Source: Methylobacterium aquaticum (GTDB lineage Bacteria > Pseudomonadota > Alphaproteobacteria > Rhizobiales > Beijerinckiaceae). From it: a stretch of DNA of 64,000 nt. Under the pieces are notes generated by a model. It saw only the letters and a list, made by a program, of their open reading frames with translations. It had not been told where the DNA came from and made no database searches. The stretch's first letter is position 1. Each line of letters begins with the position of its first letter. This document shows, one piece after another, positions 56,444-63,113 of the stretch. The stretch covers positions 1,873,001 through 1,937,000 of the forward strand of contig NZ_CP043627.1 in NCBI RefSeq assembly GCF_016804325.1, read 5' to 3'. The translations under genes and the position numbers were made by a program.

Positions 56444-58117
56444 ATGCTGGTTCAGCTCGCGATCCGCGACATCGTCCTGATCGATAAGCTCGAGCTGAAC
56501 TTTCGCGAAGGCCTGAGCGTCCTGACCGGGGAGACCGGCGCCGGCAAGTCGATCCTCCTCGATGCCTTCACGCTGGCGCTCGGCGGCCGCGGCGACGGCC
56601 GCCTGGTGCGCCAGGGCGAGGCGCAAGGCCAGGTCACGGCGGTGTTCGACGTGCCCGCCGACCATCCGGCCCGCGTGCTCGCGGCCTCCTCCGACATCGA
56701 TACCGAGGGCGACCTGATCCTGCGCCGGGTCCAGGTCGCGGACGGGCGCACCCGCGCCTTCGTCAACGACCAGCCGGTCGGCGTGCAGGTGCTGCGGGCC
56801 ATCGGGGCGGCGCTGGTCGAGATCCACGGCCAGCACGACGACCGGGCCCTGTCGGATTCCACCACCCACCGGGCGATCCTCGACGCCTTCGGGGGGCTGG
56901 GGAGCCGCCAGGCCGCGGTGGCCGAGGCCGCGCGCCGGGTGCGCAAGGCCCGCACCGCGCTCGGCGAGCACCGCGCCCGGGTCGAGGCCGCCCGCAAGGA
57001 GGTCGACTTCCTGCGCCACGCCGTCGAGGAACTCGCCGCCCTCGATCCCAAAGCCGGCGAGGAGACCGAACTCGCCGAGCGCCGCACCGCGATGCAGCAG
57101 GGCGAGAAGGTCGCCCGCGAACTGAACGAGGCCCTCGACGCCGTCGCCGGCCAGGGCTCGCCCACCGCCCATCTCTCGGCGGCGCTCCGCAAGCTCGAAC
57201 GGCGGGCGGCCCTGGCGCCGGGCCTGGTCGAGCCGAGCATCGCCGCCCTCGACAACGCACTCGTCGCTCTCGACGAGGTCCGCACCAGCCTGGAGGATGC
57301 GCTCCAGGCGGCGGAGTTCGACCCGCGCGAACTGGAGCGGGTCGAGGAGCGCCTGTTCGGCCTGCGGGCCGCTGCCCGAAAGTACAACGTCGCCGTCGAC
57401 GACCTCGCGGCTTTGCGCGAGCGCTACGAGGGCGACGTCGCGGTGATCGATGCCGGCGAGGAGGCGCTCGGCCGGCTCGAGGCCGATCTCGCGAGCGCCG
57501 ACGCGGTCTATCTCGAGAAGGCGGACTCCTTGAGCAAGGGCCGGCGCAAGGCGGCCTCCGCCCTCGACAAGGCGGTGCAGGCCGAGCTGCCGCCGCTGAA
57601 GCTGGAGCGTGCCCGCTTCATCACCGAGATCGCCACCGATCCGGAGGCCCGCGATCCGGCCGGCCTCGACCGGGTCGAGTTCTGGGCCCAGACCAATCCG
57701 GGCACCCGGCCCGGCCCGATGATGAAGGTGGCGTCCGGCGGCGAGTTGTCGCGCTTCATGCTCGCCCTCAAGGTGGTGCTGGCCGACAAGGGCTCGGCCC
57801 CGACGCTGATCTTCGACGAGATCGATACCGGCGTCGGCGGCGCGGTGGCGGATGCGATCGGCGCCCGCCTCGCCCGGCTCTCGGCCCGGGTCCAGACCGT
57901 GGCGGTCACCCATGCGCCGCAGGTCGCCGCCCGCGCTTCCACGCATTTCCTCATCGCCAAGGAGGCGGTGAAGGGCTCGGACCGGGTCGCCACCCGGGTG
58001 AAGCCGCTGGCGGCGATGCCGCGCCAGGAGGAGATCGCCCGCATGCTCGCCGGCGCCACGGTGACCGAGGAGGCCCGGGCCGCCGCGGCCCGGCTGCTCC
58101 AGGCGGCGGAAGCCTGA
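56444..58117 (+). CDS. recN: DNA repair protein RecN
   Basis: A 557-residue SMC-like ATPase acting in double-strand break repair. Walker A is LTGETGAGKSILLDAFTLALGGRG, and a long coiled-coil (residues about 155-365) separates it from the C-terminal half. That half has the ABC signature ASGGELSRFMLALK and Walker B TLIFDEIDTGVGG. VHTHAP-like VTHAPQVAARASTHFLI closes the domain. The ATG at 56444 begins MLVQLAIRDIVLIDKLEL, the usual N-terminus. It lies downstream of bamD as in related genomes. Confidence 0.96.
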   Translation: MLVQLAIRDIVLIDKLELNFREGLSVLTGETGAGKSILLDAFTLALGGRGDGRLVRQGEAQGQVTAVFDVPADHPARVLAASSDIDTEGDLILRRVQVADGRTRAFVNDQPVGVQVLRAIGAALVEIHGQHDDRALSDSTTHRAILDAFGGLGSRQAAVAEAARRVRKARTALGEHRARVEAARKEVDFLRHAVEELAALDPKAGEETELAERRTAMQQGEKVARELNEALDAVAGQGSPTAHLSAALRKLERRAALAPGLVEPSIAALDNALVALDEVRTSLEDALQAAEFDPRELERVEERLFGLRAAARKYNVAVDDLAALRERYEGDVAVIDAGEEALGRLEADLASADAVYLEKADSLSKGRRKAASALDKAVQAELPPLKLERARFITEIATDPEARDPAGLDRVEFWAQTNPGTRPGPMMKVASGGELSRFMLALKVVLADKGSAPTLIFDEIDTGVGGAVADAIGARLARLSARVQTVAVTHAPQVAARASTHFLIAKEAVKGSDRVATRVKPLAAMPRQEEIARMLAGATVTEEARAAAARLLQAAEA

Positions 58118-58234
58118 GCGCGGCGGCACCCCAAGGCGTAACCGCCCTCGACGGATGTTGCTGTACGGTTAAGCTACAGGGATGATTCGCGCGCCGGCCG
58201 TCAGTCCGCCCGACATGGTGAACAAAGAAAAAAT

Positions 58235-58249
58235 TTAACGTTTTCTTTA
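58235..58249 (+). promoter_or_regulatory. CtrA-like box upstream of the NepR-like gene
   Basis: TTAA (58235-58238), 7 bp, TTTA (58246-58249), inside an AT-rich run 82 bp before the ATG at 58331. Seven of the eight consensus bases (TTAA-N7-TTAA) match. It would link the NepR-like gene to the cell-cycle regulator CtrA. No EcfG-type promoter is seen before this gene. Confidence 0.4.
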
Positions 58250-58330
58250 CCATATCCCGCGAGAGTGTTTCGTCTCGGCACGGGTCGTCCTTTCCCTCGG
58301 ACCCGTGCGACGGTGCGGGGCCAGTGGTCC

Positions 58331-58534
58331 ATGAATCAGGAAGTGAGTGCGTCCCGGGAGACCGTTCAGGACCAGATCCTGCCGGCCATCTGCGTCGAGG
58401 CGCAGCATCGGCTCGGGCAGACGTTGCGCTCGCTCTACGAGCGTACGGTGGACGGTGAGCCCATCCCCCTCGACCAGGTCGACCTGCTGCTGCGCCTGCG
58501 GCACCGGGAGCGCGAATTGCAGCGGCAGCGCTGA
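58331..58534 (+). CDS. NepR-like small protein (possible second anti-sigma factor)
   Basis: A 67-residue soluble helical protein. LGQTLRSLYERTVDGEPIPLDQVDLLLRL parallels the core of NepR at 59353-59592 (IGSHLRAMYDELMQQPIPDRFIDLIAEL). It shares the L-LR-Y-E/D helix, the PIP turn and the second leucine-rich helix, while the F/D of the DRF triplet is replaced. NepR proteins bind EcfG-type sigma factors, and PhyR removes them. Two NepR paralogues are known in Methylobacterium extorquens. Proximity to nepR/phyR supports the idea, but the similarity is short. The ATG at 58331 is about 90 bp after the AT-rich CtrA-like region. Confidence 0.5.
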   Translation: MNQEVSASRETVQDQILPAICVEAQHRLGQTLRSLYERTVDGEPIPLDQVDLLLRLRHRERELQRQR

Positions 58535-58563
58535 GGCGTAAAGAGCCTCGGACATCGGATATG

Positions 58564-58607
58564 CGAACAGCCCGCGTTCCGCTGGAGAGCGGAACACGGG
58601 CTGTTCG
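58564..58607. terminator. Long hairpin between convergent small genes
   Basis: Arms CGAACAGCCCG (58564-58574) and CGGGCTGTTCG (58597-58607), plus inner arms GTTCCGCT (58576-58583) and AGCGGAAC (58588-58595), form a 20-bp stem with one mismatch and a GGAG loop. It lies between the NepR-like gene and the leftward small membrane protein gene. There is no T-run, so termination is inferred from position. Confidence 0.5.
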
Positions 58608-58685
58608 CGATCGACGATGAGCGGGCTCGATCCGGGCCCGCGCGAAAAGGTCCGGTCCCGGACGGGACCGGCAGGGGAGGGCGGC

Positions 58686-58886
58686 TCAGCGCCGCCGGCG
58701 GTCGCGCACCCGCACCGGCACCAGGGCCGGTGCCTGCTGCGCCCGCGCTCCGGCAAGCGCGATGGCGCCCGCGAGCCCGATCGCCGTGAGAATTCCTGTC
58801 ACCACCATCGGCGAGGCCGTCAGAAGACCCGCCACCAGCAGGGCGAGCAGCGCGAAGCCGGCACGCAGGGCATTGGAACGGATCAT
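58686..58886 (-). CDS. Small membrane protein under an EcfG-type promoter
   Basis: A 66-residue protein with two hydrophobic segments (AGFALLALLVAGLLTASPM and VVTGILTAIGLAGAIALAG) and a short Arg-rich C-terminus (VRVRDRRRR), so it should be an inner-membrane hairpin. There are three closely spaced starts; the ATG at 58886 has GGAGG 7 nt upstream. No family is recognised. A GGAAC-N17-CGTT element 30 bp upstream assigns it to the general stress regulon. Confidence 0.6.
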   Translation of the reverse strand: MIRSNALRAGFALLALLVAGLLTASPMVVTGILTAIGLAGAIALAGARAQQAPALVPVRVRDRRRR

Positions 58887-58915
58887 CATCAAGCCTCCAT
58901 CCAGACGCCAGTGAG

Positions 58916-58941
58916 AACGTATGGCGCGAAACCGGAGTTCC
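58916..58941 (-). promoter_or_regulatory. EcfG-type promoter of the small membrane protein gene
   Basis: Minus strand: GGAAC (58941-58937), 17 bp, CGTT (58919-58916). This is the general-stress sigma factor pattern GGAAC-N16/17-CGTT. The -10 lies 29 bp before the ATG at 58886. Confidence 0.65.
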
Positions 58942-59008
58942 GCCCGTCCGTCCCCCGACCTCCTCCAATGTGGGGTGTCGCGTTCGTTTGCGCTACCTGC
59001 GACAAAGC

Positions 59009-59033
59009 GGAACCCAAGGTCATGCTTGACGTT
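59009..59033 (+). promoter_or_regulatory. EcfG-type promoter of the DUF1328 gene
   Basis: GGAAC (59009-59013), 16 bp, CGTT (59030-59033), a perfect match to the EcfG consensus, 54 bp before the ATG at 59088. Confidence 0.75.
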
Positions 59034-59087
59034 GTCTGCCCATGATCGGCCGCGGGCCGAGAGAATCAGACAAGAGAGGGTCTCGCC

Positions 59088-59264
59088 ATGCTGGGTTGGG
59101 CTGTCACATTCCTGGTCGTCGCCCTGGTGGCCGCGCTGTTCGGATTCGGCGGCATCGCCGGGACCGCGGTCGAGGCCGCCAAGCTCATCTTCTTCGTCGC
59201 CGTCGTGCTCTTCGCCATCTCGGCCGTGGTCGGCCTGATGCGGGGCCGCTCGCCGACGCTCTGA
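59088..59264 (+). CDS. DUF1328 family small membrane protein
   Basis: A 58-residue protein with two membrane segments. It begins MLGWAVTFLVVALVAALFGF and continues GGIAGTAVEAAKLIFFVAVV, the YtjA/DUF1328 signature, then ends LMRGRSPTL. These tiny inner-membrane proteins are widespread and frequently stress-induced; their job is unknown. AGAGGG precedes the ATG. A perfect EcfG-type promoter lies 54 bp upstream. The gene is shorter than most ORF finders report. Confidence 0.85.
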   Translation: MLGWAVTFLVVALVAALFGFGGIAGTAVEAAKLIFFVAVVLFAISAVVGLMRGRSPTL

Positions 59265-59352
59265 CGCGCCCGACCGGTGACGCTCCGCGCCGTCCCTCCT
59301 CGCGAGGGGCGGCGTTCTTGCTTCCAGAGGACGGATCGCAGCAGCGGAACGA

Positions 59353-59592
59353 TCACGACTCCGAGGGCGGCGTGTCCGGCGGGTTGGGCTGACCGGAACT
59401 GCGCTCGAGTTCGGCGATGAGGTCGATGAAGCGGTCGGGAATAGGCTGCTGCATCAGTTCGTCATACATGGCACGCAGGTGCGAGCCGATGCGCCCCTGC
59501 ACGTTGCGGTCGAGGGCGGGCTGCTCGGGCCCTGCCGCAGGATCATCCTCATGGGGCGTCCGCGGGCCCTGCATCCCCTTGCCTTCGATCAT
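59353..59592 (-). CDS. nepR: Anti-sigma factor NepR
   Basis: A 79-residue protein. An acidic, proline-rich N-terminus leads to the two-helix core GRIGSHLRAMYDELMQQPIPDRFIDLIAELE, the diagnostic NepR sequence, and a flexible tail. In alphaproteobacteria NepR holds the general stress sigma factor EcfG inactive until phosphorylated PhyR captures NepR instead. AGGGG lies 6 nt before the ATG at 59592. It diverges from phyR, and each gene has its own EcfG-type promoter in the 190-bp gap, giving autoregulation. No ecfG gene is seen beside it. Confidence 0.92.
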   Translation of the reverse strand: MIEGKGMQGPRTPHEDDPAAGPEQPALDRNVQGRIGSHLRAMYDELMQQPIPDRFIDLIAELERSSGQPNPPDTPPSES

Positions 59593-59672
59593 GCCATTCC
59601 CCTTCGCCCGTCCTGGACACGTGGACAGGGCGATGCCATGGCGCCCGGTATGCCGGGTCGCGCTGCGGCGAC

Positions 59673-59697
59673 AACGCGCGCCGGAGGAATCAGTTCC
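59673..59697 (-). promoter_or_regulatory. EcfG-type promoter of nepR
   Basis: Minus strand: GGAAC (59697-59693), 16 bp, CGTT (59676-59673), a perfect consensus match 80 bp before the nepR ATG. It lies 10 bp from the divergent phyR promoter. Confidence 0.75.
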
Positions 59698-59707
59698 GCA
59701 GCTCTCC

Positions 59708-59732
59708 GGAACGAATGCGGCCTCACGGCGTT
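59708..59732 (+). promoter_or_regulatory. EcfG-type promoter of phyR
   Basis: GGAAC (59708-59712), 16 bp, CGTT (59729-59732), a perfect consensus match 50 bp before the phyR ATG. Confidence 0.8.
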
Positions 59733-59782
59733 GAGGCGTGAGGGCCAATGCGCGTCAAACGGCAACACCCAAGGGGACCTGA

Positions 59783-60586
59783 ATGTCGACAGCACAACTC
59801 GTGGTGCAGCACCTGCCCTACCTGCGCCGCTATGCGCGCGCCCTCACGGGCAGCCAGGTGGCCGGCGATGCCTACGTGGCCGCGACGCTCGAGACGCTGG
59901 TGAACGAGCCCGAGACCCTCGGGCGCAGCACGAACGTCAAGGCCGACCTGTTCCGCGTCTTCACCCGGATCTGGAACTCGCTCTCCGTCAACGGCCAGAC
60001 CGAGCAGGCCCAGCACGACCTGCCGGCCGAGGTGCGGCTCGGCCAGATCACCCCGCTGCCGCGCCAGGCCTTCCTGCTCTCCTGCCTCGAAGGTTTCTCC
60101 GAGGAGGATGCCGCCACCATCCTGGGCGTCGACGTCTCCGAGGTCCGCGACCTCGTCGACGAGGCCGGCCGCGAGCTCGCCGCCGACATGGCGACCGAGA
60201 TCCTCATCATCGAGGACGAGCCGCTGATCGCCATGGATCTCGAGGCCCTGGTGGAGGGCCTGGGCCACAACGTCACCGGCGTCGCCCGGACGCGGACCGA
60301 GGCGGTCAAGCTCGCCTCCAGCAAGCGCCCCGGCCTGATCCTCGCCGACATCCAGCTCGCCGACGGCTCGTCGGGCCTCGACGCGGTGAACGACCTCCTG
60401 AAGTCGTTCGAGGTGCCGGTGATCTTCATCACCGCCTATCCGGAGCGCTTCCTCACCGGCGAGCGGCCCGAGCCGGCCTTCCTCATCGCCAAGCCGTTCC
60501 AGCCCGCCAACGTCTCGGCGGTGATCAGCCAGGCGCTGTTCTTCCAGCAGAGCGCCCGCCGCCGCGAGGCCCGCGCGAGCGCCTGA
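59783..60586 (+). CDS. phyR: General stress response regulator PhyR
   Basis: A 267-residue response regulator in which a sigma-factor-like domain (residues 1-130; LVVQHLPYLRRYARALTG, then LPRQAFLLSCLEGFSEEDAA and LGVDVSEVRDLVDEA) precedes a receiver domain (138-255). The acceptor is Asp189 in LILADIQLADG; IIEDEPLIAMDLE and the Lys237 loop IAKPF complete the site. On stress it is phosphorylated, exposes the sigma mimic and binds NepR, freeing EcfG. PhyR was first described in Methylobacterium. AAGGGG precedes the ATG. It diverges from nepR; no sensor kinase gene adjoins. Confidence 0.96.
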   Translation: MSTAQLVVQHLPYLRRYARALTGSQVAGDAYVAATLETLVNEPETLGRSTNVKADLFRVFTRIWNSLSVNGQTEQAQHDLPAEVRLGQITPLPRQAFLLSCLEGFSEEDAATILGVDVSEVRDLVDEAGRELAADMATEILIIEDEPLIAMDLEALVEGLGHNVTGVARTRTEAVKLASSKRPGLILADIQLADGSSGLDAVNDLLKSFEVPVIFITAYPERFLTGERPEPAFLIAKPFQPANVSAVISQALFFQQSARRREARASA

Positions 60587-60620
60587 CGCGCCTTACGGAT
60601 CGCACCTCGCGCGATCCGGA

Positions 60621-60663
60621 ACGAAGCCCTGGGCCCGCCGGCAGGCGGGTGCCGGGGCTTCGT
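60621..60663 (+). terminator. Hairpin downstream of phyR
   Basis: ACGAAGCCC (60621-60629) pairs with GGGCTTCGT (60655-60663), and CCCGCC/GGCGGG pair inside. It is 34 bp after the phyR stop. There is no long T-run, so the terminator call rests on the strong stem and position. The following gap to 61268 has no gene: it holds GC-rich stretches, a 13-bp palindrome and one EcfG-type promoter. Confidence 0.55.
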
Positions 60664-60935
60664 CGTTCTGAGGGCTCGGCCGGGGCGTTTCGGACTCTTT
60701 CCCTCGGGGCTATCCGGGGAAAGGAACGCGCGGATTTCCTTTTCCCCCCGCAAGGGCGGGAGAGGTCTTTGCCGCGTCCTCCCCCGATTGGCTCCTTGGC
60801 CGACAGGCGAGGGCCGCACGCTCGAAGGCAGGGGCGGCATCACCGCACACAGGGGTGGACGGCGACACCGGACGCGCGCCGCCCATGCTTTGCCTAGACT
60901 TGGCCGCCCCGAAAAATCCATCCCCAATACGAAAG

Positions 60936-60963
60936 AACGGGCCGGATCAGGATCCGGCCCGTT
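60936..60963. repeat. Perfect 13-bp inverted repeat in the 682-bp gap after phyR
   Basis: AACGGGCCGGATC (60936-60948), a 2-nt spacer, and its exact complement (60951-60963). It could be a terminator-like stem, or an operator for a dimeric regulator. No ORF or RNA gene was recognised in the surrounding gap, apart from an EcfG-type promoter at its end. Confidence 0.5.
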
Positions 60964-61203
60964 GGAAAAGTTTCCGGCCAATGCACAAGGGGAATGCGGG
61001 GAGGACCAGGTGGCCGGGTTGCCATATCAACGGGAATCCCCTCGAAAAGGTTCCGAGGGCCGCCATCGGCGCTGCTTTTTTATTGCCTGTGGCGAAATTG
61101 CTGCGCTCGCCTGCCGTGGCCCCCGCGCCCCGCCCGGTTAACGATCGGTTGAAGGGGTCCATCGCATTCGCACCATGAACTGTCCCGTCCAGGCACGCCT
61201 GCG

Positions 61204-61229
61204 GGAACTACTTGCGGCGGCCCCGCGTT
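61204..61229 (+). promoter_or_regulatory. EcfG-type promoter of the gene at 61269
   Basis: GGAAC (61204-61208), 17 bp, CGTT (61226-61229), 39 bp before the ATG. The N17 spacer is within the accepted range for EcfG sites. Confidence 0.6.
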
Positions 61230-61268
61230 AAGGAAGCATTCTCAAGCTTCGCCCCGAGGGCCACGCGT

Positions 61269-61787
61269 ATGCTCCGCCCGCACTTCTTCTTCGGTGTTAC
61301 GGTTCCGGCCGCTGTCCTCGCCCTGGTCGGACAGCCGCTGATCGAGCATTCCGTCGGGGCGGTCGCCCGTCCGGCCGTCGAGCAGGCGGCGATCAAGGGC
61401 GATCGTCTCGCGCCGGTGCGGCCGGCCGCGACGGCGCAGGTTCCGGTGGCGGTCGAGATCACTGGGCTCGGCGCCGCCAAGGTCACCCTGCGCAACGCCG
61501 CCGGAGACATCGTCTACCAGGCCGACGCCACCCGCAACACGACCCTGGTCGCCCGCGACACCGCGATCCCCCACGTCACCGTGCGCGAGCGCACCGGCAC
61601 CCCGGTGGCGCAGCGCGATCCGGCCCCTGCCGGCCAGGCCGTGCGGCGGATGCCGGAGGGCTGCGAGGGCGCGATCAGCGGGCTCGCCGGCCACGAGGCC
61701 CGACGCCTGCTGCCGAGCCGCTGCCTCGCCGATGCCGGCGACGTCCTGCCGGCGGGCCTCCCCGCGGCCGCCGTCGCGACGCTCTGA
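61269..61787 (+). CDS. Exported protein of unknown function, general-stress regulated
   Basis: A 172-residue protein with an N-terminal hydrophobic stretch (FFFGVTVPAAVLALVGQPLIE) serving as signal or anchor. The mature part is Ala/Val/Arg-rich and contains VAVEITGLGAAKVTLRNAAGDIVYQAD and NTTLVARDTAIPHVTVRER, which look like beta strands, and a Cys pair in PEGCEGAISG and LPSRCLADAG. Similar proteins occur in Methylobacterium but have no name that I know. An EcfG-type promoter with 17-bp spacing stands 39 bp upstream. Confidence 0.6.
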   Translation: MLRPHFFFGVTVPAAVLALVGQPLIEHSVGAVARPAVEQAAIKGDRLAPVRPAATAQVPVAVEITGLGAAKVTLRNAAGDIVYQADATRNTTLVARDTAIPHVTVRERTGTPVAQRDPAPAGQAVRRMPEGCEGAISGLAGHEARRLLPSRCLADAGDVLPAGLPAAAVATL

Positions 61788-61824
61788 GCGCCGCGCCCGT
61801 CACGACAGCAACCGGATCCCCGCC

Positions 61825-62031
61825 ATGATCGATCTGCGCGACGACGAGGTGCCCACGCCTCAGCCCCCGGCCCCGGAGCGGGTGCATTGCGACGGTCAGG
61901 TCGAGCCCGACATCGATCGGCTCGCCAGCCTGCTCGCCGGCGTCATCGCCATGCGGCCGGTCGACGACGTGGTCTGCCCGGCCCTGGCGCGGCGCAACCT
62001 GGTGGTCACGGCGCGGCCCCTCGCGGCCTGA
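61825..62031 (+). CDS. Small protein of unknown function
   Basis: A 68-residue acidic protein, MIDLRDDEVPTPQPPAPERV at the start, then a helix-forming DIDRLASLLAGVIAMRPVDD and LARRNLVVTARPLAA. There is no signal or membrane part. It starts 38 bp after the stop of the upstream exported protein, so they may form one transcript. The coding evidence is moderate: GC skew by codon position looks right, but I know no family. Confidence 0.45.
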   Translation: MIDLRDDEVPTPQPPAPERVHCDGQVEPDIDRLASLLAGVIAMRPVDDVVCPALARRNLVVTARPLAA

Positions 62032-62049
62032 CGAGAGGGCTCGAACGAA

Positions 62050-62081
62050 AGCACCCCGGGCGCGGCGGCGCCCTGGGTGCT
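62050..62081 (+). terminator. Hairpin after the small gene at 61825
   Basis: AGCACCCCGGGCGC (62050-62063) pairs with GCGCCCTGGGTGCT (62068-62081) with one mismatch, over a GGCG loop. It starts 19 bp past the stop codon. The following bases TCGTCGCG lack a T-run. The rest of the gap to 62286 shows nothing. Confidence 0.5.
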
Positions 62082-62286
62082 TCGTCGCGTCCGAAATCGC
62101 GACATTCGACACGGGATCGTTCGGGACCTTCGTCACGGCCCATGCTGATGCGCCGGAGGTGAGGCGGGCTCCCTCCGGCGCATGAGCGCGGGTCTCAACC
62201 GGTCCGTGGAGTGGGAAGCCGCGGGGCGGCCCCATTCACGCCGTTCGTCCGTCCGCCGGTCACGTCCGGCCCAACGGGATCCGCCT

Positions 62287-62481
62287 TCACTCGTCGGTAG
62301 CGCGGCCGCTGCCCGAAGCCTGCCCGCCCTTGCGGCCGGCCGACGAGGCCAGTTCGCGATCCTGCGAGAAGGAGCGCTTCTCGGCCGGCACGCTGCGGCC
62401 GCCCTTGCTGGCGATCTCGCGCTGCCGCTCCAGATCCATGGACGCGAAGCCGCGCTTCGAGGTCGAATTTCCGGTTGCCAT
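62287..62481 (-). CDS. KGG-repeat stress protein
   Basis: A 64-residue hydrophilic, Gly/Ser/Lys-rich protein. It carries two KGG-type modules: RGFASMDLERQREIASKGGRS and SQDRELASSAGRKGGQAS. These are the mark of the small stress-induced KGG (GsiB/Con-10-like) proteins, thought to act as hydrophilins during desiccation. There is no signal peptide. An EcfG-type promoter lies 34 bp upstream, fitting its role. Confidence 0.85.
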   Translation of the reverse strand: MATGNSTSKRGFASMDLERQREIASKGGRSVPAEKRSFSQDRELASSAGRKGGQASGSGRATDE

Positions 62482-62514
62482 GTTTGCCTCCTTGGCGGGG
62501 TTCTCAGTCCGGAC

Positions 62515-62539
62515 AACCTTCAGCGCAAATGATGGTTCC
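62515..62539 (-). promoter_or_regulatory. EcfG-type promoter of the KGG-repeat gene
   Basis: Minus strand: GGAAC (62539-62535), 16 bp, GGTT (62518-62515), 34 bp before the ATG at 62481. The -10 starts with G in place of C, otherwise a full match. Confidence 0.6.
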
Positions 62540-62696
62540 TGCCACGCATGCGGGCCGGCTCACTGAAGGTCCCGATTCGGGGCAGTACAGGCTGGGCTGT
62601 CGCGACGTCGCGTCGCGCCGGTGACTTGGATTGGTGACTTGCGTCGGTGACTTGGATCGACGCTCTCGCCGCGCCGACGCTCGGCCGGATCGCCGT

Positions 62697-62721
62697 GGAA
62701 CCGGGCCGGAGGGGCGGCGTT
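62697..62721 (+). promoter_or_regulatory. EcfG-type promoter of the gene at 62787
   Basis: GGAAC (62697-62701), 16 bp, CGTT (62718-62721), a perfect match, 65 bp before the ATG. Just upstream, about 62620-62655, TTGGTGACTTG / TCGGTGACTTG repeats occur. Confidence 0.7.
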
Positions 62722-62786
62722 CGCCCCGAACCCAGCAGCGGCGCGGCCTGCGGCCGCCTGCCGCACCTTCGTTCTCGGAGCACACG

Positions 62787-63005
62787 ATGACCAACAAGAC
62801 CATGGTGAGCCGGGAGGCCGCCGCGCATCCCGAGACCGCGCCGGCCCCGAACTGCGCCGCGCCGCCGCCGATGCCCGCCGAGGAGGGCAGCCCGCACCCG
62901 ACCACGACCGAGGAGCCGGGCGACTCGCCCCAGCCGAACCGCCAGTTCGGCGACGAGCCGGTCGGCGGCCTGACCACCCGCAAGGACTATCCCCGCCGGG
63001 ATTAA
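62787..63005 (+). CDS. Proline-rich small protein, general-stress regulated
   Basis: A 72-residue protein with low complexity: HPETAPAPNCAAPPPMPAEE, then PTTTEEPGDSPQPNRQFGD and a C-terminal GGLTTRKDYPRRD. It is probably disordered. There is no signal peptide. A perfect EcfG-type promoter at 62697-62721 supports a real gene and a place in the general stress regulon. No family is recognised. It is followed after about 110 bp by an ABC exporter gene. Confidence 0.6.
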   Translation: MTNKTMVSREAAAHPETAPAPNCAAPPPMPAEEGSPHPTTTEEPGDSPQPNRQFGDEPVGGLTTRKDYPRRD

Positions 63006-63113
63006 AACGAAGTCGGCCGGGGCGTGCCGGTCCGGCGGCGGTTTCCAGTCCCGCTCCCGCCCTCTACACAGGCGGACGGGATCCGGGCGGGATTCTAGAG
63101 GCGGCGGACCACC

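Noticed and set aside
61060..61100. T-rich run GCTTTTTTATT as a terminator or sRNA end
   Set aside because: The preceding stem is only about four base pairs, too weak for an intrinsic terminator.
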